From: Psettodes erumei
Lineage: Eukaryota > Chordata > Actinopteri > Pleuronectiformes > Psettodidae
Length of the DNA: 64,000 nt
Assembly (NCBI GenBank): GCA_016785225.1
Contig: JAFBJZ010000656.1
Span: 949,001 to 1,013,000, forward strand
Direction of reading: 5' to 3'
The notes beneath the pieces were generated by a model. That model ran no database searches. It worked only from the letters and a program-made list of their open reading frames with translations, and had not been told where the DNA came from. The position numbers were made by a program, and so were the translations under genes. Positions 1-12,074 of this stretch are shown here, piece by piece (position 1 is the stretch's first letter; every line of letters begins with the position of its first letter).

Positions 1-240
1 TGCCCTGTCTTTTCCTGTTGTGACATGTAAAATATTGCCTCAAGGTGACGTTGGCTATAAACCTCACAGTTCCTTGGACATCTTCATGTGAAATGTATTT
101 ATATACTGTAATACCATGTTAATATAGGCATTGGTTTGCTTAACCTGTTGTACATAAATAGTAACACTATGCATGTTTATTTGTTGTAAGAATATGAATG
201 ATAGCAATAAAAGAGGTTTAATGTGTGTTGTTGACACTTT
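1..240 (+). other. Probable end of a 3' UTR of an upstream gene
   Basis: AT-rich non-coding sequence ends in an AATAAA hexamer at 206-211, followed by a GT-rich stretch at about 221-232, the arrangement expected of a vertebrate cleavage and polyadenylation site on the + strand. A Pumilio-type element TGTACATA lies at 149-156, and several ATTTA/TTTATA-like stretches are present. No coding frame is visible, so the gene cannot be identified from sequence. In human the gene directly upstream of ADGRA2 on the same strand is PLPBP, preceded by ERLIN2; either ortholog would fit, but that is inference from gene order only. Confidence 0.5.
206..211 (+). terminator. Poly(A) signal AATAAA with GT-rich downstream element
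   Basis: Canonical hexamer followed 10-20 bases later by a GT-rich tract. This is the best poly(A) site in the first kilobase and probably marks the 3' end of an upstream + strand transcript. Confidence 0.5.
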
Positions 241-534
241 TTACATTTGGTTTATTGGGGATGTGATATTAGCTTGTTAAGGTGACATCATAACTCGATG
301 AAATGGTTTTTAAATGTGGCTGGTGTCTAGAATTTAAATTAGGCATATAGCAGATTACACCAGTTTGCCCTGCAGACATGCAAACGTCTGTTTGTGTATT
401 GCAGATGTTAGGGCAACAGTGTCCCAATGGGAGGGGTGGAGAATGTGAGTTTTTATTCCCTGTAGCACCATTAACTCTGAGTCAGCAGAATATAAAATGA
501 GGATATGATCTGAGATCATCATAAAGTATAACCC

Positions 535-536
<2 letters not shown>

Positions 537-568
<32 letters not shown>
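537..568. repeat. (CA)n microsatellite
   Basis: About 16 uninterrupted CA units. Confidence 0.95.
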
Positions 569-569
<1 letters not shown>

Positions 570-1350
570 GTACATTTCATAGTTAAGTTCTGTAATGTGC
601 TTTCTTTCAAAGATGTACCTTACGGCTTTGCTCTCTGTTGGTTCCAAGTGGAAAAAAGTAATTGAATTTTACAAAAATGTATTTATTACTGCAAAATATG
701 TAATATGAACTAAATGCAGTCCAATTAAAATGGTTAAAAAACAAGTATTTGAAACTGTAACTAAAGAGTCTGCATGTTGTTTCCACATATATACAAATAA
801 GAATATGTAAAGAAAATTCTTACTTCATTTATTGAATATAATGTATTACTGTATATAAAGACAGTGTTTTATGGTATATATTAACCATATTTACATCAGT
901 TACAAGACAACAGCAATCAATAAAAGGAGGGGCTGGGGAACCTCCAGCTTCTGGCTGTGTACCGCCCGTGAGTAAGTTTGGTCCAGCCCCTGATACAATT
1001 CATGTATATTAATGTGTAAAAAGCAAAATCAAAAATACACACAAAAACACAACACTAATTCTTTTCTGGGATAAATTAAAATGACCTAAAAGAGAAGTAT
1101 TACACTAACATGTCCTTCGGTGTGGCTGGTTCCAGCTGTACATGTATCCGGTCAGTCAGGGTGAACGCGGCATTACGTAGCTGTCACGTGTCATCGCTGG
1201 ACGCACGTCAGTGGAGCTCCAGACAGCTAGAGTGTCCCGCGCTTTTCAAGAGAAACGTTCAAGTAAAACTCAAGCCTGCGAACCTGGTTGGCGGGGGCGC
1301 AGTCACGGCAAAGATAAAGCCAAATCTCTGGCGTCGTTACAGTCGGACAC
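569..1350. other. Intergenic AT-rich stretch, possible second poly(A) site
   Basis: No coding frame. A second AATAAA lies at 919-924 with a moderately GT-rich downstream stretch; it could be a distal poly(A) site of the same upstream transcript or chance in AT-rich DNA. From about 1130 the sequence becomes richer in CpG and contains CACGTG near 1185, an E-box/USF-type site, just before the exon-like segment at 1351. Confidence 0.35.
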
Positions 1351-1475
1351 ATGCCGAACTGGCTGAGTTTCAAGGATAAATACTCCTGGGTACAGTTAGC
1401 GCTCTTTGGCGGAGCTTGCGGCGAGACCACAGTTTCGAGCTGGTTGAAAAATGCAGGAATTTGGGGAAAATGCAG
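1351..1475 (+). other. Exon-like short ORF ending at a splice donor (unidentified)
   Basis: An ATG opens a 41-codon frame (begins MPNWLSFKDKYSWVQ) that ends exactly at CAG|GTAAGG, a strong splice donor, in phase 2. An in-frame TAA at 1315-1317 precedes the ATG, so this ATG would be the first of its frame. The Kozak context is weak (C at -3, C at +4). The peptide is hydrophobic in part and rich in Trp and Gly. I do not recognise the protein, and no matching next exon was found. It may be the first coding exon of a small gene, a non-coding first exon, or chance. Confidence 0.2.
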
Positions 1476-3600
1476 GTAAGGTTTGCGGTGAGCGAGCTAA
1501 CGGCTAACAAACTGAAACGTTGCTGTCGCTGTGGAGGTGTGAGCACCAGAAAGGCTGAAACTATTCCCATGTGCTTGGTATGAAGGAGTACCACCGTGGA
1601 TATTCCTGCTGTTCTCTGTCATCAATGTGCTGGCGAGTGTGCGGGACTCATTCAGACATTTAACTGGAGCATTCCGCACATGAAAAGAATGGATATGTTT
1701 GCTATGCCGTTTGAAGTGTTGACAACCTGCAACATGAAACTATTGAGCATCCTCGCTCCACTTCTATAAACTTTGCACGTCCAGAGGATTTCCCTCTTAC
1801 AAGGAGAAAAACACGAAAGTTTGCTTCTCTTTGGAACAACCTACTGCTGTGAGCAGCTCTTTTTAAAACGGCGTCATCCTGGATCGCCATCACTACCGTC
1901 TGTCTTCAGACGCCTCGCCAAAGAGAAACAGCTCCAACCATGGCGTCAGAGAGGTTGGTGTGATATACATGTGTCCAAGCATGTTGTAACATTGTAAATG
2001 GTTCCCCACCTCCGATCTAAAATACACCAGGCAATCAACAAGCATCACTGATGCTGATATGATTCATGACACATCATGCCACACATTAACATTTCAATCT
2101 GCCATAGATGGTTATCTGGGTCATGCATTTACATTGTGGAAAAATGCAGGTCAGCACATGTTGTATTTGCCGGATCTTTATGCGAAATGATGACCATTGC
2201 ATACTGTGTGTAAGGATGTGTTTTTGTGTTGGTCAAATCCAGTGCAAAAGGAAACTTGCCTGGGCCAGAGATCATATGACACTGTAGCTGGCCTTGCGTG
2301 GCTCGTGACTCAAAATTGCATTTCTCTAAAATCACAGTACCCGAGACATCTTTTCTAACAGTCACAGTGTGTGTGTGTGTGTTTGTCTGTCATGGCTGTA
2401 TGGCACCTTGAAATATTAATAGTGGTAAGCTGATAAGATGAGGCATATTGCGGAGGCCCCTGCCCTCCCCGCAGGAGACAGATTGGGAGTCTGGTTTGAA
2501 GGAGCACGGAGGAGAAAGTTATCGCGGCATCGGGACAGATCTCCGGGTGTCACATTCAAGAGCGTATCGGTGCGGGTGAGACCAATGCGCCATTTGTCTC
2601 GGGGGGGACGCGCAGCCGGATCGTGAAATAACGTGTGCGATCGTTTTTCCTCCCAGTCCCTGGAATATCAATAGTGGTCTGATCCAGCGGGCGGTAGCGG
2701 GACGTCGAGGCCGGTAATTACGGTCGAGCCTCGCAGATAAACGTCTGAAGTCATTGAGATTAGTGTCGCAGAATTGATGAGACTTCTCCTGAGCACGCAG
2801 TGAACCGATCGCGGCGTTGCGCGGATGTGGATGATGGATTCTGGAAAGAGCTCGACTGTATATAGCCATCCATAATAACAGCTGCGCGTTTTGTCTCGAG
2901 GCCCGCCACGCCGCCCACGTCCGCGCAGCAAATCCCGCCGCGTGTAAAAGCTCCACGTGGCTGCCCTTTGATACTGCAGAGCGGAAGGCGTGACGTGCTA
3001 ATTCCGCAAACAGTCGCGCTGCGCGTTTAAATCGGCAAACCGTGTAACGCCGTGACGAGTCCTCCCGACTCAACCGGGCGCCCGGCGGCGACGCGCGCTG
3101 CCCCGTGTCACCGCGAGATGGCAGTGCGGACTCACGTTTCAGCATCCAGGCCCGCTGCAGCGCCCCGGAGCTGCGCTGTGCAGCAAGGCATGGTCACGTT
3201 CCCTCACACGTCGAGGCGCAGAGGACATGTCAGCTGCGAGCAGAATTTATTGGCAGTCTTCTTCTTCTTGGGATGTCTTCAAGTGTGTGAAATGTTGCTG
3301 CTGTGTGATTTCGCTCGGGGTTCAGTCACAGGAAGGTAACCTTGGGGGGAAATCAGGTTGCTCACGAAGAAACGAGGTCAGCTCGCATATAGGTGCAGTT
3401 TAAGAAACTCATTAAACTTAAAATGTTACAATTGACTTATATGACTTGATGAGACTCAGGTATTGAACAGTTGATCGATAGATCCCTTTTATTATTCTCT
3501 TATTTTTTGGTATTAAATCAACCACTGCTTAATGCAAAAAATAGACAAAATGAAACAGTGCTATTGCTGAATTAATAAGGCAGTATTTAGTGTACATATA
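1476..3600. other. Intergenic; GC-rich block without a supported gene
   Basis: The stretch 2440-3330 is rich in CpG and carries several long open frames on both strands, as expected by chance in GC-rich DNA; none looks like a known protein and none has a convincing exon structure. The block could be a CpG island or regulatory region. 1476-2430 and 3330-3600 show nothing recognisable. Confidence 0.4.
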
Positions 3601-4228
3601 CACCCACCAAACACTTTATGAGGGACCACTGTGCACCTGCTTATTTTACAGCTATTCTATCAGCCAATCATGTGGCAGCAGTGCAGTGCATAAATCAGTG
3701 CAGATGCAGGTCAGGAGCTTCTAATGTTCACATCAAAATTTGACCATGGCAAGACTGTGTGCGTCAGATGGGCTGGTTTAAGAATTTCTGAGCTCACTGA
3801 TCTCCTGGGAATTTCACACACAGCAGCCTGTGGAGTTTTTACCCAGAGAAAAATGAAAAAAAAAAAACCCAACAACAAACAAACATGGAGCTGCAGCTCT
3901 GCAGATGGAAACGCCTTGTTGGTGAGAGAGGTCAGAATGGGATGGCCGGACTGGTGGGAGCAGAAAGAAAGGTTACGGTAACTCGCATAACCACTCTTTA
4001 CGACTGTGGTGGGCAGAGAAGCGTCTCAGAATGCACCACACGTCCAACCTTGAGGCGGATGGGGCTCCAACAGCAGAAGACCGCTGAGATTCACAGTGGG
4101 AATGTGCAGCTGACAAATCTGCAGAAATACTGTGATGCAATCATGTCAACGTGGACCAGAGACTTTAAAGGCGTGTTTCCAACATCTTGCGGAATCCATG
4201 TTCCTAATAAAGTACTTGGTGAGTGCGT
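3601..4228 (+). mobile_element. Internally deleted Tc1/mariner-like transposon remnant
   Basis: The left end begins CACCCACCAAACACTTTAT and the right end reads CTAATAAAGTACTTGGTGAG, imperfect inverted copies typical of a Tc1-like family common in fish. Inside, on the + strand, are pieces of the transposase DNA-binding region. Around 3770-3840 the frame reads GLRISELTDLLGISHTA, a paired-type helix-turn-helix. After an A-rich slip near 3850-3880 the frame changes, and around 3975-4070 the second helix-turn-helix is readable (VTVTRITTLYDCGGQRS, then RPTLRRMG). At about 4095-4110 it jumps directly to C-terminal sequence (LTNLQKYCDAIMS). The DDE/D catalytic core is missing, so the copy is non-autonomous and broken. 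Target-site TA is plausible on the left; the right end is mutated. Confidence 0.85.
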
Positions 4229-7200
4229 TTAGCACAGACGCCATATATACTGCTGAGTAAATGCTGAGTGTTCCACACTGATTGATTGTAGCTAAGATTA
4301 TGATGACTTATACAGTTATATAAGAGTTATATGATGCATTTAAGTTTATGGAGGCTCATTCACCCTCAGTACTACATGGCACCTGTATACAGTACCATCA
4401 CCAAACTGTTCATTGGGAATAAGCTGCGTTCAATGACATATACAGTTAATGAACTGAGTAATTAAATGCTTTTATAACTGGGCAGGTTCATTTAGAGCTC
4501 AGCACCAGTAAACAGCATGAACTCCCTTCAAATTTCACAATATTCACTGTAAATCAGCTTATTATGCCGACTTGTACAGGTTTACTTCTTAATGTGTTGC
4601 AATGCTATGAAGACTATCATAAGATTCATCTTCCACTGCATCTGTAACTCAGCCAGAGTCAAGTTTCTGTACGCCTGTCAGTGTTCCCAGAAATGACACG
4701 CACCTCTTTAGCATTTTATCTCACACTATTGGACGCGTACAATCAATAAAATCATACAGATACTAATTTGAAATGATTAATTATTTGAACCCGACAGTTT
4801 AAGTGCGAGCGGTTGGCAAGGACGCCGAGCAAGAGTGAACAGCATCAGACAAAGGTGGCATGTGGTGGGCTGGAATAAAACTTGGAAGAAGTATTCGCAT
4901 ACAGACGGAATCATCGACGAGCAAAAGCGCAAGGAAGTGAAGAATAGAATTGCTGGAGCCCGAGCACCTGCAGACTGCTCTCAGCTCCAGCAATTCAGCT
5001 AAAAATAACATTACCCACCGCATATGGCCCATTTCATGTCAATCAGATTTCCTTGTAATTTGCAAATTTGGACCACTGGGACCATTACCCTGCAAATTGA
5101 ATTTCAATCAAACCTTTAAACACTAGCCCTTTAACCCTCTGCGTTTAACACAGCACCCAGTTTTTAGTAACCGCAGTCTTCTTCAGATCAGGGTCTTTGA
5201 CCCTCCATCGACTACTTCAGGGACTTTCAAGGGGTCTCTACAACATAAGAAATTCTACATTATGTCACTTGAGACTCAATTGTGCATGCAAACGTATCGT
5301 CAGTAACTTCAGTAAGCTGTTATCCTGTCATGTGCTGCAGAGGAGAGGGACCTTCACCTTTTGTATTCACTGTGTTCCACATTCACATTACATTGTCATT
5401 ACTTCACATAGATTTCTCATACTGTATGGATCACCTGTGGTATTGAAATGGTTACGGTGAGACCAAACTGCTGAGGGCCATACGTCGCTGTGGCAAAACA
5501 CAGAAACTGTTTACACAGGCCATTTTCCCACAGACATTTGGACTGATAGAGTAGGCAACGACATTAATGCTGGGTCTGTTGTGATGGCATGAACAACACC
5601 AGGGCCCTGATACTAAACGCCATTCAGCCTTCATTGTGTGTTTGCTGCAGCAATCAGGCTACTGAGATGCTCGCTCCTCATTACTCCCTTTTCTTCTGTC
5701 TGCGCACGCTTGCACCAAGACACGTGATTCCAAAGCTAAGATGGTTAGCTTTTGCAAGAAGATGTGCGCTTTTATATGAATTTTTAGACCTTATTTTGAA
5801 TGGTGCTCTATGGGATATTATGAAACATGATGAAAATGGATGAATATACCGAAAAAACTACCGGGTTGACGCTTCAGCCTTCCCATCACCCCCCAGAGAC
5901 GGCCCATTTGTTAGCGATCATGCATCTTTAGTACTCCCCATCCTTCTCATTATAAAGCAAATGTTGCCACAGTCCCGCCATGTGGCCAGTTACTGACGTT
6001 TTGTTTTTTTCCTGATCATAAACCAGCTTCACCAGCCACAGTGCAGCTGCAAGTGCTGATAACCTGCAGCAGCAGCAGCAGTTTGCAGCTATCGCATGCG
6101 TTCCAGCTAATTTTATTATTAGCTGTTATCACGCCAGTGCTTTTCCTATGGCGACAGTCAGTGAACATGTTGGTAACATTCTCTGCCCACTTCCATTAGA
6201 GGTGGGGTAAAGGAAATTTTTTACCAAAGAGGGTGTGACTACAACCTCACATCTGTGGGACCCCAGGTCTGTGAGCCAATGGGAAGAGAGTAGGGACTTG
6301 CCACAAGAATATGAACGCAAATGGCTGCTGTTTGCTCAGAGCTGTACTGATTTTCTGGTTATTGAGGTTGTTTATGTGTCACATAACTCCGTGCCGTGAT
6401 AGAAGTGCCTGCACCTTTTCCTTCTGATTCACTGAATCTGCAAAGTCAAACTCAGCTCATGACACGTTTGAAGAGACTCTGTTGAAGGGGATCAGAGTTA
6501 ATAGCGATGTAACCTGAGTGACCTACAGTAAGTGAGTGTTTGGCCAGTATCCAGGGTGCTGCATGCAAACTGATCTCTGCTGTGGTTATGGTGCCGCCCT
6601 CAGTCATTTGCTTCTCCACAATCAACCGCAGCGGTCTTTAACACAAATCTTTATCCAACGTGCTCGTTGTCAGCCATACAGCCGTGGACCAACCGTCATA
6701 CTGCTGCCTCTTTCCACACACACACACACCAACCACTACCCATCTGCGAGATCGCAGCAGAATGGCAGCATTTAGCCTCTATTGATGCCCCCCTCCCCTT
6801 GCTGGGCGTGCTGGACCGATCTCTAATCTGTCCCTAGATCTGTGTTTCTCCCTATGGCCAGCGAGCACCGTGTAATTGGGCTCAAATTGGAAGCAGGATC
6901 TGAGCTTGTTTACGTAACGAGCATTTTGTGTGATAACGCCTCGGTGCTGTCTGACGCTCTCAGCCTCGCTCTCTCTTCTCAGCTGACGTCCATCCAAAGC
7001 CCCGGTGGCAGACAGTGAGGCGGCGGCCGTCACAGTCGTGATGGTGGCCAAATAAAAGGCTGGAGGTGTACAGTATCTGCCAGTCAGTAAAAGCAAGTTA
7101 GAGAAGAAGTTGGTATGGTCAGCTCGCTTTGACCCTTGGTTCTGCAGCTGGCGGATTTCAAGCCGCACGTCCTTATTAAACCGGTTTCTCTCAGCGTCTC

Positions 7201-8100
7201 TTCGTCCCTCCGCGTGCTCTCGGAGGTTACTTTAGCGGAATGGCTACGACCCGGTGGCGGATTTCAAGCCCCATGTTTAGGCGCCTGTTAAGCGCACCGG
7301 TCCACTTGGTATGTCTCGCTGCCGCTCTGTCTGCCGGTATTTCTTTTGTGTCTGACCTCGGAGATCTCACTGAGAGCCCATGATGAGTCATAGCTCAGTC
7401 TGGAGCCTCTGCATCACAGTGGGAAGTCGGGAATACAGAGCAGCTCCGGCGTCTTACCAACACGCGCACGCACACGCCGTCACAAACAGTCACACACATT
7501 TGCATAGGTATAGAAGTGGGGGGGGGAGCAGAGATGCAAATAGCATGACATTGCATGTATGTGCACACAGAATACATGGCAGAAGAGTGTGTGTGTGTGG
7601 AATCAGCTGGGGAGACACTGCAGTAGAAGGAGAAGTGTTTTCAAAGGTGAATGCGTTTTACAAGGTGGAAGCTCCCGAGCCATACCTTCCAATTAACACA
7701 CACGAATATTCACGGACACACGCGGACATTGTTATTCACCCTCACCAGCACATTATCTTATTGTCTAACTCTGATCCCTGTAATATGCCGCACTGTGACG
7801 TTGCTGTGATCTTATTCACTTTTGCTGGAATCGTCAAGAGCCCTCCGCGTCCCTGATTAATTTCACCGGGCGCCGTGATTGAAATTCACGCCACCGCCTA
7901 ACGCACCGCTACATTAGGACCGTTTCCGCTGTTGTATCCGTGCCATCTCTCGCCGTGCAGTATTTGAGTTTCATCTCTCCGTGACTAAAGAGCGTGTTTT
8001 CCATTCTCCCACCCCTGCACCTCCCGAGACTGCAGTGGGATCTCAAAAGAACAGCATGCTGTGATGTATATTTCAGCTACTTCCTTCAGCAAACCCTATC
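4229..8100. other. Intergenic, no gene seen
   Basis: No exon chain or recognisable protein on either strand. 4960-5110 is AT-rich and non-repetitive with several TAAT/ATTTGCAA-like motifs and could be a conserved non-coding element. A short CAG run lies near 6068. 6780-7170 and 7200-7380 are moderately GC-rich. The frames here are not coding-like. Confidence 0.4.
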
Positions 8101-8110
8101 TTAAAGCCCC

Positions 8111-8113
8111 CTT

Positions 8114-8153
<40 letters not shown>

Positions 8154-8190
8154 TCCCTCTCCCTCTCCCACTCCATCCCATCTCTCTCTT
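8111..8190. repeat. (CT)n and (CTCTCC)n low-complexity tract
   Basis: A pure CT run at 8119-8149 passes into CTCTCC hexamers and a pyrimidine-rich tail. The poly-Ser/Leu open frame through it is an artefact of the repeat. Confidence 0.95.
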
Positions 8191-10672
8191 CCCCCCATGT
8201 GCTGCAGTGGGGGCTGTGTAGTCGTGACATCGACCCTGGAAAATGTTTAGCTGGGGAGTTGCTGCGTCGGCGAGGCTCTTATTTCACCTTAAACAAGTTT
8301 CCGCCGCTCCCGTGATCAATGTCTCGGGTTTGAGCTATGTGATGCCGCGCATCAGAAGTGAATAAAGGCGAGCAGAGAGGAGAAGCGTCTCCAATTTACC
8401 CAGGTGAGCCTCGTCGGGAGTTCGAATGCATTCGGCCTCCGGAGAGTGCAAGTAAAGAGATGAGTCATGGTTCAGGCGCATTCTGGCTCCAGCAAATAAG
8501 CCACATGTCCTGCAGCGAACGCAATCCGGGCCGCGAATAATGTTAGCTCGTCTGCTCCCAGATGCATTTACATCCTGCATGTCCGAGCCCATCAGGTGTG
8601 TTTGGACATGCAGGACCTGTGGACACTGCAGCGCTGCAATGTGACTGCAGAGTGGGTATAAAAAAAAAAAAGGCAATAAGCTCGAACCTTCTCGGATTTA
8701 AGGCTCCGCCTGCCTTAGCACATAAACTCGCTCGTACATACCTGCAGAGCCTGAAGGGGCTGCAAGAAATTTAGGATTGCAATTTCATAACACAAGAGAC
8801 GGATTAAGAAACAGTGATCAAAATGGATGCTGCAGAGGTGGAGATAATCTGACTTTTAGTCCCGAGAATGGGTCAACTTTGTCCTGCTGTTTAGGATACA
8901 TAGCTTGTTTCAACAGACTGTTCTGCTTTTAAACTCCATACTGCCACTTCATAATGTCTCTGAAGCCGAGCAAACGTAACCCTGATGGTGTCACTGTGAT
9001 ATCACCCCCCCCCCAGAGGAGTTTAAGACACTATACAACTGTTTTCACAGGCAGTAATAACCCCCCTGATCCTCCTGTGTAAAACCAATCCAGGTATAGA
9101 ATTTTTATGTGCTTTTTTTCTTTTGATGGAATAAGATTTGTTTTGGAGGAAATCAAGCCATAGTGCAGAGTCGAAGTGTAATGACTAAGAACCTGTTCGG
9201 CTTGGTGTTGCGTTCTCCCTCTGATTCCTGTTGCTGGTTACAAACCAGAATGTTTTGGAGTTACTTCCAAAAGAAAAAAGGCGGGACGGAGAAGTGATCG
9301 AATATTAGGTGCTGCTGTAATTCAGATTTTCTTTCCCATTTATACTTGCTGACTCAGTATGATTAAAAGTAAACAGAGTTCTCCCACAGCATAGAGCTGG
9401 GGTGTCCGTCCAGATGGGCCCAGATTGACCTTTGGTCCCCCACTGAGCCTCACCCAGCAAGTTCCTCCAAACCATTTTGCCCCAAATCCCCAAAACCAAC
9501 AGGTATTTCTCTGCTGGAGTAACCCGTCCTGGATTTGCTACGTGTCACTGATTAGTGTGAAGAACGAAGAGTTTTCAAAATAAAAAGAGGCATCATTATC
9601 CATCATCATTAGAAAAGTTATCTCACAAGGAAAACTCTGTTGGCACTCACTCCTGCTCAGTTTTTTTCTATCCATTTCATGAAATTTACAATTGCATTAT
9701 AATACTAGATTAGAGCACGAGTGCACGGGGATATTTTTTGTAGTGGATCTGTACTTCCCATAAAACATGCAGTCACTGGCTTCTATTTTCTGCCTCTAAG
9801 TGGTGTTCCCATGAATCACAAGAGGCGCGCTGCGGGATGAAAACAGTCCAGATGACTGGCTTTCAGTCTGAGGAGCTCTGCGGTAACTTCCTCTGAAGTG
9901 TTTACCGAACAGATCGTCGTCTGTTTGATCCCCCGGCATCATCAAGCTCTCACAGTTTGATTATGTTGAACTGAGAAGATTCTTTCAAAGGCTCGAGCAG
10001 GAGAGGCACATGACGGCTGATTTGCCTTTTGATCAGCCTATTTTTGGGCTTCTTCTTTTTACGCCAGGGAACTCGAGTGTCCTGTCAAGCATGGCGTTAT
10101 TCCTGCCTTTTTAAAAAAAATAAATTTCATTTTATATAAAAGGTTTTCTTCTCAAATGGAAACCATCCTGTTATGTGAGCTGAAGATGAGGATCAAGGCA
10201 GCACGCTTTAATACAGGAGTGAATTTTGAATTCTCTGACTTTTATTCTCATTTCCTTCAAACGGTTTTTGAAGGTGTCTGCGGTATCTGTTTCTGTATGT
10301 GTGGAGCAGAATCTGTAGCCTGTATATATGGCTTTATGTGTGAGACGCGCTGGAAAACACGCAGAGCAGTCCCACACCTGTGGAATCCATACGCCGTCCC
10401 CGTTGCTCCGGCCGCTGGCCTCAGCGCACGTGGGGGTGGGGGCAGCAGACAAGAGGAAAACCCCAAAACAAAACCGTGTTCCTGAAAGCTCTCGTATCGC
10501 TTTTCATGGGCCGTCCACTCCATGCGTGGGGCTGGAGAAAATGGAGAAAGTGGGTTTTTTATGGCACACCCCTGTAGAGTAATCAGAAGCAGTGGCTAAG
10601 CAGAAGTGACAGCAGCGGTTTGGGATTAGGGTCAGTAGCTGCAGAGAGCGAGAGGGAGGGAGGGGGAGGAGG
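8191..10672. other. Intergenic, no gene seen
   Basis: Unique-looking DNA with short homopolymers (A near 8660, C near 9007). Frames on both strands are short and lack protein-like composition or paired splice sites that I can support. Confidence 0.35.
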
Positions 10673-10685
10673 GTGTGTGTGTGCA

Positions 10686-10717
<32 letters not shown>

Positions 10718-10752
10718 CGTGTGTGCGTGTGTGTGTGTGTGCGCGTGCGCCC
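10673..10752. repeat. Compound (GT)n/(GC)n alternating tract
   Basis: About 80 bp of nearly uninterrupted alternating purine-pyrimidine sequence mixing GT and GC steps; overlapping frames encode only Cys/Val or His/Thr runs. Confidence 0.9.
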
Positions 10753-12074
10753 GCAGGCAGGGGCCAGCTGGCGGAGGGCCGCTCCTCGAGGGCCTGGGTT
10801 AAATCAGAAAGTTTCATTCCTGCACCTATCAGGAATAACACATCTGTGGCTGAGAGTGATTAACCACCCACTCGCCCAGACCCCCGGGAAAAAAAAAAAA
10901 AAGAAGGAGCTGGTGTGGTTTTTGCCTCGTGTGCAGGATGGCGTTTAATTAGCAGGCGTCGGAAGACTTTTTACAAAGCGGAGATTACGACAGGGCCCTA
11001 TTTCACTCTGGACTCTGCGTGACCTCCGCGCTCATTAATAGGGTGCTGCAGTCAAATGTTAATGCTCCTCTGAGGTCCGGGATATATAATCAGACCGCTG
11101 TAAATGCTAATATTTGGCTTGCAGTGACACTGGTGATGAGTCTAAATCCTTTTGCAGCCTGTTTATAACGGGACAGAGAAGGCACTAGTTCAAGCTAATG
11201 AAAGAGAGGAGCGCACTGGGATTAGGAGCAGCGCTGGAACGGCTGGTGTCTCATGCTTCTTCCTCCGCCCTAGTTACCCCGCGTCTATTAGTCTTTATTT
11301 TTGTTATGCGTTTGTTTTTTTTTCATTAAATCATGTTAGTCCCACTGTGATTTTTCTAAAGAAAACATCTAAACCCTCTTCATGCGGCGTAATAGACAAG
11401 ATAGGACAAAAGGAGGGAGACAAAGAAAGAGCCCTATTATTCTCCACGCAGGAGCTGCTTCCAAAGAGCCAGCCTAATGAAAACCTGCACAGTTTTCCAA
11501 TACGTTTACCCGACGTAACCCCGACGAGTGCTTTATATTCAGGCTGACTGGTCTGCTCTCCCATGCGGAGGAGGCAGACTCCAGTGTAAAAACACCCGCT
11601 GCCTTCCAGTATACAGTCGGGAAGTTTTTCGAGGTGTGACGGGTGCATTTTTTCTGAGCGAGAGATCGCTCGACCAGAGATGCCGCTGCGGCTGAATGCG
11701 TGGATTACGTCAGAGCTGGATTATCATCCAGTCATCAAGATATTTCTTGATATGAGAACTCAGTCAGGTGAAGTTGCTTATTTGCTGACAAGAAATCTGG
11801 GGGCAGCCTGGGATGTGTGATCGTGTCAGCAGAGGACAGAGGAGCAAGTATGGAGATCATTTATGGAAGTATAAGTAGCAGTACTGCTACACCAAAATTA
11901 TGAGCAAGAGTCCTGCTTTCAAAGGTCAAACCTCAATGCTGGCAGAATGGGTCTTGGTCATGGGTGTCTAATGTAGCAATGAATTGTAGTTGCAGGCCAA
12001 GCTGGAGCAAATTTGAACAGTTTTAGGTCATTTCATCAAGTAGAAAAGTAACTACGGACATGTTGCATGGAATC
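10753..12074. other. Intergenic, no gene seen
   Basis: An A-run lies near 10890. 11030-11130 is AT-rich with several TAAT motifs and might be regulatory. No supported coding exon. Confidence 0.35.

Noticed and set aside
2519..3145. 208-codon frame on the - strand
   Set aside because: It lies in CpG-rich DNA, overlaps frames in other phases, is Arg/Ala-rich without domain motifs and has no exon structure.
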